DNA of 32,212 nt from CAZTCJ01 sp964612085 (GTDB taxonomy: Bacteria > Pseudomonadota > Alphaproteobacteria > JAJFIK01), in NCBI GenBank assembly GCA_964612085.1, contig CAZTCJ010000038.1, positions 1-32,212 of the forward strand, given 5' to 3'. A model generated the notes under the pieces. It did not search any database and was not told the origin of the DNA. It saw only the letters and a list, made by a program, of their open reading frames with translations. The translations under genes were made by a program, and so were the position numbers. This document shows, in pieces, positions 7,557 through 15,423 of the stretch (positions are counted from its first letter, which is position 1; each line of letters begins with the position of its first letter).

Positions 7557-7973
7557 GTGAACGTCGATTTGCCGGATGGCTATGCCCCGTCCGACGACGA
7601 GCCGTTCATGAACGAGCGGCAACGAGAGTATTTTCGTCAGAAACTGCTCGATTGGAAAGAAGACATCCTGAAGGAAAGCAAGGAAACCTTGCTGAATCTT
7701 CAGGAAGAGCACAATCAGCATCCCGATCTTGTGGATCGCGCCTCTTCCGAGACCGAACGGTCCTTGGAATTGCGCACCCGGGACCGGCAGCGCAAGCTGA
7801 TCTCCAAGATCGATGCTGCATTGCGGCGGATCGAGGACGGCTCTTACGGTTACTGCGAAGAAACCGGCGAGCCGATTTCGCTCAAACGGCTTGATGCCCG
7901 GCCCACGGCCACGTTGAGCATCGAGGCTCAAGAACGGCACGAACGCCGGGAAAAAGTCTACCGGGACGATTAG
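7557..7973 (+). CDS. dksA: RNA polymerase-binding transcription factor DksA, cysteine-poor form
   Basis: DksA enters the RNA polymerase secondary channel and, with ppGpp, resets promoter choice in starvation. The 138-residue protein begins at GTG 7557 (MNVDLPDGYAPSDDEPFMN) behind GGGAGGA. The longer in-frame stretch back to 7422 covers the promoter and is not coding. The coiled-coil tip carries the acidic pair in DLVDRAS (D57 and D60). The zinc-finger region reads YGYCEETGEPISLKRLDARP and keeps only one cysteine (C100) of the usual four, typical of alphaproteobacterial forms. A strong terminator follows the gene. Confidence 0.93.
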   Translation: MNVDLPDGYAPSDDEPFMNERQREYFRQKLLDWKEDILKESKETLLNLQEEHNQHPDLVDRASSETERSLELRTRDRQRKLISKIDAALRRIEDGSYGYCEETGEPISLKRLDARPTATLSIEAQERHERREKVYRDD

Positions 7974-7999
7974 AGCACCGGATGACGGAAACGGAAAAG

Positions 8000-8040
8000 A
8001 AAAGGGCGGGTGCCTTGCGGTGCCCGCCCTTTTCGTTTTT
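8000..8040 (+). terminator. Rho-independent terminator after dksA
   Basis: The left arm (8000-8014) begins AAAAGGGCGGG. It pairs with 8019-8033 to form a 15-bp stem (two G-T wobbles) with the loop TTGC. The sequence CGTTTTT follows. This is the clearest intrinsic terminator in the window. Confidence 0.9.
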
Positions 8041-8093
8041 CCATGGCTGTGAACGCCCCTTCGATGGTTCGTGCGGAAACGAGAGGGAACGCC

Positions 8094-8717
8094 ATGGCGG
8101 CATCGGCAAAATTCTGGGACAAGATCGCGGAAAAATACGCGAAGCAACCGGTTGCCGACGAGGCGGCCTATCAAAAGAAACTGGAGATCACACGCGGCTA
8201 TTTCACGCCGGATATGGAGGTTCTGGAGCTGGGCTGCGGCACCGGTTCGACGGCACTCGCCCATGCGCCTTACGTAAAGCATATCCTTGCTACGGACATC
8301 TCTTCCAAGATGATCGCGATCGCGCGGGACAAGGCGGCAGCGGAAAATATCGGGAATGTGACCTTCGAGCAGGCCACCGTCGAGAGCCTGAGCGTGCCCG
8401 ATGACAGCCTTGATGCCGTCCTGGCGCTCAGCCTGCTGCATTTGCTCGAAGACAAGGACGCGGCCATCGCCAAGGTCCACCGCATGCTCAAGCCCGGCGG
8501 CATCTTCGTGACAAGCACCGCGTGTCTTGGCGACTCGATGTGGTGGCTGGTGCCCGTACTGCCCGTGGGGAGAATGCTGGGTTTCTTCCCCCTAGTGAAA
8601 GTCTTTACGCAGGCGCATTTGCGGACCAGCCTGACCGGCGCGGGCTTCACCATCGATCACGACTGGCAGCCGGAAAAGAGCCCTGCGGTTTTCATTATCG
8701 CGAAAAAAGCCCCGTAA
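8094..8717 (+). CDS. Class I SAM-dependent methyltransferase
   Basis: The 207-residue protein is a Rossmann-fold methyltransferase. Motif I is ELGCGTGSTALA at residues 45-56, and the acidic strand-2 end is in ATDISSKMIAIARDKA. Motif IV-like DDSLDAVLALSLLHLL and the post-motif MLKPGGIFVTST are also present. The start at 8094 (AGGGAAC upstream) is preferred to the in-frame extension, which runs back through the dksA terminator. It stands alone between dksA and the 3' end of flgH, with which it converges. The substrate is unknown; a small molecule or lipid/quinone is possible for this UbiE-like group. A flagellar role cannot be claimed from position alone. Confidence 0.85.
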   Translation: MAASAKFWDKIAEKYAKQPVADEAAYQKKLEITRGYFTPDMEVLELGCGTGSTALAHAPYVKHILATDISSKMIAIARDKAAAENIGNVTFEQATVESLSVPDDSLDAVLALSLLHLLEDKDAAIAKVHRMLKPGGIFVTSTACLGDSMWWLVPVLPVGRMLGFFPLVKVFTQAHLRTSLTGAGFTIDHDWQPEKSPAVFIIAKKAP

Positions 8718-8738
8718 GGATCATTCCCGCGCAGCCCG

Positions 8739-9494
8739 TCAGAACGGCGCGATGATATCGTAGATCTGTTTCAGATACCGGTCCTGCTGCAGATCCGTGA
8801 TGTGGCCCTTGCCGCCATAGGAAATCCGCGCCTCGGCAATCTGGGTGTGTTCGATAATGTTCGTACTCGAAATATCTTCCGGCCGCACCACGCCCATGAT
8901 CTGCAGTTGGCGGACTTCGAAATTCACCCGCACTTCCTGACGCCCGAAGATCACCAGGTTCTGATTGGGCAGTTTCTGGATGACCATGGCGGCCACTGTC
9001 AGTTCGATATCTTCCTCCCGGTCGATCTCGCCGCTGCCCGCGCTGCTCGAACTCGACCCAAAACTGGCGAGGGAGTCCGGCGACACCGCTTCAGGCAACA
9101 CATTGGCGAGACTGCCTTCGATGCCCAGCAGATTGGTCAGATCCGCGTCTTCCGTGCTTTCCCGGCTGCGGGTCGTGGTGTTTTCCAGATTGGCCCGGTC
9201 AGTGATATCGATCCGGACCGTGAGGATATCGCCCACATCGCCCGCACGCTGATCTTTGAAGAAGGCCGTCGCGCCGTTACGCCACAGGGAATTGGCGGCA
9301 TAGGTGCGCCGGTCCGGCGCGGGCATGGGCAAGGCCACGGGTTGGTAGTCCGGCTGCGATACCGGATTGTCGATGGGCGACAGGGGCGGGGCCGCGCCGA
9401 CGCGGGACAGCCGGTCGAAAGTGCTGCAGGCGCCGAGCATTAAGACGCTGGCGAGGATCAGCGCTTTTTTCAGAGCCGGGAACAGGGTCGTCAT
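8739..9494 (-). CDS. flgH: Flagellar L-ring lipoprotein FlgH
   Basis: FlgH forms the outer-membrane L ring. The 251-residue protein has a lipoprotein signal with lipobox LGAC (Cys23). Conserved segments are NSLWRNGATAFFKDQRAGDVGDILTVRIDI, VAAMVIQKLPNQNLVIFGRQEVRVN, and the C-terminal IMGVVRPEDISSTNIIEH with RISYGGKGHI. The first and second segments are given across adjacent stretches. The start at 9494 has AAAGGAAG upstream. It is the last gene of flgF-flgG-flgA-flgH, 12 bases after flgA. Confidence 0.97.
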   Translation of the reverse strand: MTTLFPALKKALILASVLMLGACSTFDRLSRVGAAPPLSPIDNPVSQPDYQPVALPMPAPDRRTYAANSLWRNGATAFFKDQRAGDVGDILTVRIDITDRANLENTTTRSRESTEDADLTNLLGIEGSLANVLPEAVSPDSLASFGSSSSSAGSGEIDREEDIELTVAAMVIQKLPNQNLVIFGRQEVRVNFEVRQLQIMGVVRPEDISSTNIIEHTQIAEARISYGGKGHITDLQQDRYLKQIYDIIAPF

Positions 9495-9506
9495 GATACG
9501 CTTCCT

Positions 9507-10529
9507 TTACCGCCGCATTTCGGCGGTGCGCACGACCATGGGCTGAACCAGGGCCATGCCCGCGCCGTCGATGCGGGCTTCAACGATCTTCAGGGAGGTG
9601 GTGTTCCGGATCCGGATGACATCGCCCAAAGCGCCGTCTTCGAGGGCGCGGCCCGAGGCGGTCAGTTCCATGCCGGGGCGGCGGAAGATCATGGTCACGA
9701 TGCCACCTTTTTCCACCAGGGTCGGCGCCATCACATCGTTCAGCCGAAGGGGCGTGCCCGCGCGCGTGGTCCGGCGCAATTCCTGCCCGGTCAGGCGTAC
9801 CGGATCGAGGATCGCCCCGCGTGGCAGACGGTCAGCCCGCAGATCGGCCCAATCCCAATCCCGTTGCCTGACCACATCGCCCCTGGCCATGGTCTGGCGC
9901 AGAACCGGGACCTGAACCAGGCTGTGGATCCGGCCGGACAGGCGCAGGCCCGCATCGGCCCCGTCCGCCGCCGCAGGACGGACCGCCGCGCGGAAGCGGC
10001 CGCTGGCCCGGTCCAGATCCTCCAGGGTCACGGTTAGATCCGCCGTCTGATCGAGGGCGACATGGATCGGCGCCACATGGCCCATGATGTCCACCTCGAT
10101 CCGGTCGCCAGGGGCCTCGGACTCCAAAGCCGCCGTCACGGCTTCGAGAATGGCGGCCTGATCGATGATCCGGCTCATGCGCGTTATGCTGACATACCGC
10201 AGGCCGAGCGGATTGGTCCAGGCAAGGCCACGGGTCCTGGCAAGAGCCGCAAGATGTTCCGCATCGAGCGTACTGCGTTTGCCGGGTGCCGGCGCCTGTG
10301 CGATGGCCTGACGGCCGGTTTCGCTGTCCGGCTCTACCACAAAGATCTCGCCCAGGAGCACCATGGGGCCGCGCGCGGTGATCTCCGGCCGGAGCTGGAC
10401 CGTTTTCGGCCGGTCGGCCTGGGATGCCGCGGCCGGAACGGGCAAGGCCAGGATCAGAGCCATGGCAAGGAGAACCGAAAGCACACGGCCCGGACCATCC
10501 GGCAGGATATGGGCAAAAGCGATGGACAT
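9507..10529 (-). CDS. flgA: P-ring assembly chaperone FlgA
   Basis: FlgA is the periplasmic chaperone that guides FlgI subunits into the P ring. At 340 residues it is longer than the enterobacterial protein (about 220), with a signal peptide ending near residue 35. The C-terminal half has the SAF-like domain: VPVLRQTMARGDVVRQRDWDW, LTGQELRRTTRAGTPLRLND, and the closing IVTMIFRRPGMELTASGRAL, with GDVIRIRN near the end. The start has GGGGA upstream. It lies between flgG and flgH, the same order as in Caulobacter. Confidence 0.93.
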   Translation of the reverse strand: MSIAFAHILPDGPGRVLSVLLAMALILALPVPAAASQADRPKTVQLRPEITARGPMVLLGEIFVVEPDSETGRQAIAQAPAPGKRSTLDAEHLAALARTRGLAWTNPLGLRYVSITRMSRIIDQAAILEAVTAALESEAPGDRIEVDIMGHVAPIHVALDQTADLTVTLEDLDRASGRFRAAVRPAAADGADAGLRLSGRIHSLVQVPVLRQTMARGDVVRQRDWDWADLRADRLPRGAILDPVRLTGQELRRTTRAGTPLRLNDVMAPTLVEKGGIVTMIFRRPGMELTASGRALEDGALGDVIRIRNTTSLKIVEARIDGAGMALVQPMVVRTAEMRR

Positions 10530-10556
10530 GATCAGTCCCCGGTCAGGTTAAGGGCC

Positions 10557-11342
10557 TTAGCGCAGATTGGAAGTGGTGGACAGCATTTCGTCCGAAGCCG
10601 AAATAACTTTGGCGTTCATCTCATAGGCCCGCTGGGCCGTGATCAGAGAGGTGATTTCGGAGACGGCATTGACATTAGAGGTTTCCAGAAACCCTTGCCG
10701 AATGGTGCCGAAACCGTCCGCCCCCGGCGTTCCGATATTGGCCGGGCCGGAGGCGTTCGACTCCGCGAACATATTGTCGCCCATGGCCTCGAGGCCCGCT
10801 TCGTTGAAGAAAGTCGCAAGCGCGATCTGCCCGACCTCCTGCGGCGCGGCCTGTCCCGGCAAGATGGCCTGGACCGTACCCTGAGCATTGATCGCCACAT
10901 CGACCGCTTCCGGCGGAATGGCGATGCCGGGCTGCACCACATAGCCGTCGCTGGTCACGAGCTGGCCTTCCGGGCTGACGGAAAAGGATCCGGCGCGGGT
11001 ATAGGCCTCCTGGCCGTTGGGCAGCAGGATCTGGAAATACCCTTTGCCCTGGATCGCCAGATCGTAAGTATTTTCCGTGGACGCCATGTTGCCTTGGGCG
11101 GTGATGCGGTAGACGGCGCTTGTGCGCACACCGACGCCGACCTGAATGCCGCTCGGCGTTACCGTGCCCTGGTCGGAGGTGGCAGCCCCCACCCGCTCCA
11201 GATTCTGATAGAGCAGATCTTGAAACTCCGCCCGCTGACGCTTGAACCCCATGGTGTTCATATTGGCGATATTGTTGGAGATCACCTCCACATTCGTCTG
11301 CTGCGCCAGCATGCCCGTGGCGGCAATGTTCAACGATTTCAT
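10557..11342 (-). CDS. flgG: Distal rod protein FlgG
   Basis: FlgG builds the distal rod. The 261-residue protein has the FlgG/FlgE/FlgF fold. Its N-terminus is MKSLNIAATGMLAQQTNVEV, followed by SNNIANMNTMGFKRQRAEFQ. The middle has YDLAIQGKGYFQILLPNG. The C-terminal helix is VNAVSEITSLITAQRAYEMN. The start at 11342 has AAGGAG at good spacing. It lies 52 bases after flgF and 27 before flgA, and shares the sigma-54 promoter upstream of flgF. Confidence 0.97.
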   Translation of the reverse strand: MKSLNIAATGMLAQQTNVEVISNNIANMNTMGFKRQRAEFQDLLYQNLERVGAATSDQGTVTPSGIQVGVGVRTSAVYRITAQGNMASTENTYDLAIQGKGYFQILLPNGQEAYTRAGSFSVSPEGQLVTSDGYVVQPGIAIPPEAVDVAINAQGTVQAILPGQAAPQEVGQIALATFFNEAGLEAMGDNMFAESNASGPANIGTPGADGFGTIRQGFLETSNVNAVSEITSLITAQRAYEMNAKVISASDEMLSTTSNLR

Positions 11343-11394
11343 GAGGGGGTACTCCTTCTCGGTACTTGGATACGCAATGGGCCGGTCCGCCGGG

Positions 11395-12132
11395 TCACGA
11401 CTGGGTCCGTCCCAGCCGTTCGATGGCCTTGCGGCTCAAATCGGCGGTGTTTTCGTTCATCTTGGCGGCCGAGCTGTAGGCCTGCATGGTCTGGATCATT
11501 TTCGTCATTTCACGGATCGGTGAGACATTGGACCGTTCCAGCATGCCCTGCTGGATCCGGAAGTTCTCGGCCGGTTGGGGCGGCACGGCCGCCTTGTAAA
11601 GGCTCGATCCGTCCTTGATCATGTCGGCGCTGTTCTCGAAGGCCACCACCATGAGCCGCACCGGCTCGGCCAAACGGCCGGTGTTCACCGATCCGTCCGG
11701 CGCGATCGTCAGATTGGTGTCTTCAAGGTCAACGATAATCGGTTGTCCGTCTTCCGACAAAACCGGATGATTGTCATGGGTAACGATCTGGCCGTCCGCG
11801 TCGAGGCGCAAATGGCCGTTTCTCGTGTAGCGTTCCCCTTGCGGCGTTTCCACCACCAGAAACGCATCCCCGGAAATGGCGACATCCATCGGATTGGCGG
11901 TGGGCTCGAAATGCCCTTCCTGAAAATTCATGCTCATCCCGTAGTCCATGGCGAAAACCATCGGGTCCTGCTTATGTTTCGCCCCTTTGAGCGGCTCCAG
12001 ATGCTCCTGAAACAGCATGGTTTCCGCCTTGAAGGCCGTCGTGTTCATATTCGCGAGATTGTTCGCGATCACATCCATGCTGCGGCGCATGGACATTTGC
12101 TGGGAGAGATTGACGACGGCCACATGTTCCAT
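11395..12132 (-). CDS. flgF: Proximal rod protein FlgF
   Basis: FlgF is a proximal rod subunit. The 245-residue protein begins MEHVAVVNLSQQMSMRRSMD, then VIANNLANMNTTAFKAETM. The mid-region has DVAISGDAFLVVETPQGERY and the C-terminus has SNVSPIREMTKMIQTMQAYS. The order before flgG and the shorter, divergent middle favour FlgF over FlgG. It is the first gene of the flgF-G-A-H unit and has a sigma-54 promoter 40-54 bases upstream. Confidence 0.95.
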   Translation of the reverse strand: MEHVAVVNLSQQMSMRRSMDVIANNLANMNTTAFKAETMLFQEHLEPLKGAKHKQDPMVFAMDYGMSMNFQEGHFEPTANPMDVAISGDAFLVVETPQGERYTRNGHLRLDADGQIVTHDNHPVLSEDGQPIIVDLEDTNLTIAPDGSVNTGRLAEPVRLMVVAFENSADMIKDGSSLYKAAVPPQPAENFRIQQGMLERSNVSPIREMTKMIQTMQAYSSAAKMNENTADLSRKAIERLGRTQS

Positions 12133-12171
12133 CGGGAGACATCCTCTGTTTGCGGACTGCTCCCCGTCTTC

Positions 12172-12186
12172 GCATGGGACGTGCCA
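12172..12186 (-). promoter_or_regulatory. Sigma-54 promoter of flgF-flgG-flgA-flgH
   Basis: On the minus strand the site is TGGCACGTCCCATGC, one mismatch from TGGCACG-N4-TTGC with GG and GC correctly spaced. Transcription should start near 12160, 28 bases before the flgF ATG. Confidence 0.75.
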
Positions 12187-12197
12187 GAGCTGTAAAG

Positions 12198-12270
12198 CGC
12201 GGTTTTCCGCGACTGTGGTGCGGCCGGGCTGGCACAGGGTACGAAAACTGCCGGGCAGGTTTTGCCCGGC
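12198..12270 (-). promoter_or_regulatory. Two ftr-like palindromic activator sites upstream of flgF
   Basis: A proximal perfect palindrome, CGCGG-TTTT-CCGCG (12198-12211), lies about 45 bases before the predicted start. A distal inverted repeat, GCCGGGCA-GGTTT-TGCCCGGC (12250-12270), lies about 100 bases before it and reads CCGGGCAAAACC on the minus strand. The A-rich centre and the distances match the pair at flgI, pointing to the same activator (FlbD by analogy). Confidence 0.5.
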
Positions 12271-12301
12271 GGGACGTTCTGCAAACGGCGGAAACGCGGC
12301 C

Positions 12302-12323
12302 TTAACCGCACTGTGGCTATGCT
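12302..12323 (+). promoter_or_regulatory. CtrA-type promoter of fliL
   Basis: TTAA (12302-12305) is followed after exactly 12 bases by the -10-like TATGCT (12318-12323). The bases before it, AACGCGGCC, recur before fliQ and the MotB-like operon. The predicted start is about 30 bases before fliL. CtrA control of fliLM is established in Caulobacter. Confidence 0.5.
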
Positions 12324-12361
12324 CGGCCGTTGTTTAGGCTTGACGGAAAACGGGGTGCGGC

Positions 12362-12973
12362 ATGGTAGCCGACGCGGAAGACAGCGCCGGCGGTGAAGAA
12401 GGGGCGGGCGGCGAGGACACCGGGGCGAAGAAGAAGCTTCCCGGTAAAGTCCTTGTTCTGTTTATCGGCGGGCCGCTGCTCGTGATCATCATCGGTGCCG
12501 TATTGTATCTGTTCGTCTTCAGCGGCGGCGGCAAGGACGAAACCCAAGCCAAGGGCGGTGCCGGGGACGGGGACTATGCCGATTACGATACTGAAGGTGC
12601 GCACCGTGATGAAGGCCATGGCGACGGCACAAAAAAGGCGCATTGGCCGGAACCGCTCAAGCCGGAAGATGCGATCTTCGTCGAATTGCCCGACCTGCTC
12701 GTCAATCTCAAAACGGCCGGCGACCGGCCCGTTTACCTGAAGCTCAAGGTCGCGTTGGAAGTCCACAAGGAAACGGACACGGCCAAGCTCGAGGAGACCA
12801 TGACCCGGGTCATCGACAAGTTCACGGTCTATTTGCGGGAAATGCGCTCTGAAGACCTGAACGGTTCGGCGGGACTCTTCCGTTTGAAAGAAGAGCTGTT
12901 GCACCGGGTGAATTTGGCCACCCATCCGATCCGGGTCCATGACGTTCTCTTCAAGGAAATGCTTGTTCAGTAA
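12362..12973 (+). CDS. fliL: Flagellar basal body-associated protein FliL
   Basis: FliL surrounds and supports the stator units at the inner membrane. The 203-residue protein has an acidic cytoplasmic N-terminus and one membrane segment (about residues 30-52, VLVLFIGGPLLVIIIGAVLY). An acidic Gly-rich linker and a periplasmic stomatin-like domain follow (FVELPDLLVNLKTAGDRPVY, KFTVYLREMRSEDLNGSAGL, HPIRVHDVLFKEMLVQ). It starts a long plus-strand unit and lies 14 bases before fliM. Expression is probably driven by the CtrA-type promoter just upstream. Confidence 0.93.
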   Translation: MVADAEDSAGGEEGAGGEDTGAKKKLPGKVLVLFIGGPLLVIIIGAVLYLFVFSGGGKDETQAKGGAGDGDYADYDTEGAHRDEGHGDGTKKAHWPEPLKPEDAIFVELPDLLVNLKTAGDRPVYLKLKVALEVHKETDTAKLEETMTRVIDKFTVYLREMRSEDLNGSAGLFRLKEELLHRVNLATHPIRVHDVLFKEMLVQ

Positions 12974-12987
12974 ATGGATGATTGGGG

Positions 12988-14103
12988 ATGGCAGACGAGC
13001 CGGAAATAGGGTCAGACAGCGGTCCGGACGCCGGTTTGACGGAGTCGGAAGACCAGATGTCGCCCGAGGAAGCGGCCGAGGCGGAGAAATGGGCCGCCAT
13101 GGTCGAGGACGACGGCATGGAGATGTCGTCCTCCGAACGCGTTCTGGACCAGGATGAAATCGACAGCCTTCTGGGCTTCGATTCGGGCGAACAGGGACGG
13201 TCCGACCGCAGCGGCATCCGCGCCATCATCAATTCCGCACTGGTGTCTTACGAACGCCTGCCCATGCTGGAGATCGTCTTTGACCGGCTCGTCCGGATGA
13301 TGACGACATCCTTGCGGAATTTCACCTCCGATAATGTGGAGGTCAGCCTCGATAATATCTCCTCGATCCGGTTCGGCGATTACCTGAATTCGATTCCGCT
13401 GCCGGCGATTCTGGCGGTCTTCCGGGCCAAGGAATTGGATAACTATGGTCTGTTCACGGTCGATTCCAATCTGATCTATTCCATCGTCGATGTGCTTTTG
13501 GGCGGTCGGCGCGGTACGGCGGCCATGCGCATCGAAGGCCGGCCCTATACGACGATCGAGCGCAATCTGGTCCAGCGGATGATCGAGGTCGTGCTGGCGG
13601 ACCTGCAGGCCGCTTTCGAACCTTTGACGAAAATCTCCCTGGTACTGGACCGTATGGAAACCAATCCCCGCTTTGCGGCGATTGCCAGGCCCGCCAATGC
13701 CGCCATTCTCACCAAGCTGCGCATCGATATGGAGGACCGGGGCGGGCGCATCGAGTTGATGATTCCCTACGCCACCCTGGAGCCGATCCGCAAGCTTCTG
13801 CTCCAGATGTTCATGGGTGAGAAATTCGGGCGTGACTCCATTTGGGAAAGCCATCTTGCTACGGAATTATGGTCCACGGAAATCGAGATCGAGGCCGTGC
13901 TCGATGAACTGACCATGGGGCTGAACGATGTGATGAACCTGCAGGTGGGTCAAACCATTCTGCTCAGTGCGGATGTAGACTCTCCGGTGGAATTGCGCTG
14001 CGGGCCGGTTTCCCTGCTGCAGGGGCGCATGGGCCGCATGGGCCGGAATGTCGCGGTACGGATCGATAATACCGTGCGGCGGCGGGCGACGGAGCGGTTT
14101 TGA
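12988..14103 (+). CDS. fliM: Flagellar motor switch protein FliM
   Basis: FliM is the C-ring protein that binds CheY-P and FliG. From ATG 12988 the protein has 371 residues. The EIDSLL motif, normally at the very N-terminus, appears as LDQDEIDSLLG at residues 53-63 behind an acidic extension of about 50 residues. The middle domain follows with SYERLPMLEIVFDRLVRM and SIPLPAILAVFRAKELDNYG. The C-terminal SpoA-like domain ends with LNDVMNLQVGQTILLSADVD. An in-frame TTG two codons earlier is an alternative start. The stop overlaps the next start as TGATG. Confidence 0.96.
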   Translation: MADEPEIGSDSGPDAGLTESEDQMSPEEAAEAEKWAAMVEDDGMEMSSSERVLDQDEIDSLLGFDSGEQGRSDRSGIRAIINSALVSYERLPMLEIVFDRLVRMMTTSLRNFTSDNVEVSLDNISSIRFGDYLNSIPLPAILAVFRAKELDNYGLFTVDSNLIYSIVDVLLGGRRGTAAMRIEGRPYTTIERNLVQRMIEVVLADLQAAFEPLTKISLVLDRMETNPRFAAIARPANAAILTKLRIDMEDRGGRIELMIPYATLEPIRKLLLQMFMGEKFGRDSIWESHLATELWSTEIEIEAVLDELTMGLNDVMNLQVGQTILLSADVDSPVELRCGPVSLLQGRMGRMGRNVAVRIDNTVRRRATERF

Positions 14104-14579
14104 TGCCGGTGTTGCCTGTCGATCTTCTTCTGGAAGGCATGTTGGCCGTGCTTCTGGGGGTCACCGTGTTCTATTGCGTGCTGCTCGACCGGCGGCTGCG
14201 GCAATTACGGTCGGGTCAGGACGGCTTGCGCGACTTGATTTCCGGCCTCGATATGGCGACCAAGCGGGCGCAAGCCAGTATTTTCGATCTCAAGGCCGCA
14301 AGCGAAACAGCGTCTACGGATCTTTCCGGCATGATTGCCAGGGCCCGGTCCTTGGGCGACGAGCTCTCACTCATGATTGAGTCGGGCAATAATCTCGCGG
14401 ACCGTCTGGAGGGCGGACGGACCGCCAAGACAAGTCCGGCCCCTTCGTTTGCAGGGCCGGACCGGCCTGTGGCGGCGGAGCCATCTGCGCTTTCACTTCA
14501 GAAAGGCCTTGATCGGGAGACGGAGGATGTGAATGCGTTGCAAAACCGTCTGCTGAAGGCTTTGCGGGAAGCGCGTTGA
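14103..14579 (+). CDS. DUF6468-type flagellar cluster membrane protein
   Basis: The 158-residue protein has an N-terminal membrane segment (about residues 8-27, DLLLEGMLAVLLGVTVFYCV). A long cytoplasmic helix follows (RLRQLRSGQDGLRDLISGLD onward) and then a Pro/Ala-rich linker and a C-terminal helix. It matches the DUF6468 proteins found next to fliM and MotE genes in alphaproteobacteria. Translation is coupled to fliM through TGATG. No biochemical role is known. A structural or stator-associated role is inferred from the position among fliL, fliM and MotE-like genes. Confidence 0.7.
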   Translation: MPVLPVDLLLEGMLAVLLGVTVFYCVLLDRRLRQLRSGQDGLRDLISGLDMATKRAQASIFDLKAASETASTDLSGMIARARSLGDELSLMIESGNNLADRLEGGRTAKTSPAPSFAGPDRPVAAEPSALSLQKGLDRETEDVNALQNRLLKALREAR

Positions 14580-14609
14580 TCTGGGATTGCGAAGGGTGTA
14601 GGGACGGCG

Positions 14610-15314
14610 ATGGATGAACGGCTGAAAATTCTGCCCATGGTAGCGCTCGGGGCCCTGATCCTGTTCTCGGTCAAACTGTTCGGCGTGTGGACCGGATTTC
14701 AAGGCGCGCTCGATGCGGTTGCCCCAGCCAAGGCGGGCGATGCCGAACCGTCCGGTCAAGAGACGGAGCAGGAGAATGAACCCGGCGGCGGCAGGGAGAC
14801 CGGGGCAGACAATCCTCCGGCGGATGAACAAGACCAGGATGATCCGCTCTATGACGCGCCGATCTCGAATGGCATGGCCGTTTCCGATCCTGCTTTCATG
14901 AGCGAGTCCGAAATTCGTGTGCTGCAGAGCCTGGCCGATCGCCGGGCGACCCTGGAGGCCCGGGAACGGGAACTGGCCATGGAGCAGAAACTGCTGGTGG
15001 CCACGGAAAAGCGGATCGAAGAGCGCATTGCGGAACTCAAGGCTTTGGAAGCCCGCATCGAAGGGCTGCTCATCCAGAAAGACGAGGAAGAAGAAGCCCA
15101 GATCGCGAGCCTTGTGAAGGTTTACGAGAACATGAAGGCCAAGGATGCGGCGCGTATTTTCGAAAATCTTAACAAGGATATTCTGCTCGCTGTCGCAGTG
15201 CGTATGCGGGAACAGAAAATCGCGGCGATCCTGGCACAAATGAATCCTACCGTGGCACAGGATCTGACCGTCCTGATGGCCAAGCACGCGGCGCCGCCGG
15301 TTACCGAAGGGTAA
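14610..15314 (+). CDS. MotE-like protein (coiled coil plus MgtE-N domain)
   Basis: This 234-residue protein has one N-terminal membrane segment (about residues 7-25) and an acidic disordered stretch. A long coiled coil follows (SEIRVLQSLADRRATLEARE onward). The C-terminal MgtE-N/FliG-like helical domain contains AKDAARIFENLNKDILLAVA and IAAILAQMNPTVAQDLTVLM. This architecture defines the MotE family, periplasmic proteins that in Rhizobium assist stator assembly. It follows the DUF6468 gene in the fliL operon. The FlbE-type proteins of Caulobacter clusters are similar in position. Confidence 0.78.
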   Translation: MDERLKILPMVALGALILFSVKLFGVWTGFQGALDAVAPAKAGDAEPSGQETEQENEPGGGRETGADNPPADEQDQDDPLYDAPISNGMAVSDPAFMSESEIRVLQSLADRRATLEARERELAMEQKLLVATEKRIEERIAELKALEARIEGLLIQKDEEEEAQIASLVKVYENMKAKDAARIFENLNKDILLAVAVRMREQKIAAILAQMNPTVAQDLTVLMAKHAAPPVTEG

Positions 15315-15347
15315 AAGCAGCAGGCTGCCCGATGGTTACCGTACGCC

Positions 15348-15380
15348 CTAACGCGGCTTTAACCAGCGTGCCGGTACACT
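15348..15380 (+). promoter_or_regulatory. CtrA-type promoter of the MotB-like operon
   Basis: CTAA-CGCGGCT-TTAA (15348-15362) matches the full CtrA box TTAA-N7-TTAA with one mismatch. The -10-like TACACT (15375-15380) follows 12 bases after the second half. It would start an internal transcript within the fliL cluster about 35 bases before the gene at 15424. Confidence 0.5.
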
Positions 15381-15423
15381 GGAGACAGATCCAGTCGTCT
15401 CATTCCGGCAACGGAGACACGGC

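Noticed and set aside
10062..11618. 518-codon plus-strand frame across flgA, flgG and flgF
   Set aside because: It crosses three solid genes and shows no motif of its own.
12229..12250. TGGCACAGGGTACG on the plus strand as a sigma-54 promoter for fliL
   Set aside because: The -12 GC is missing (GA instead), and it lies more than 100 bases from fliL, which has a better CtrA-type site.
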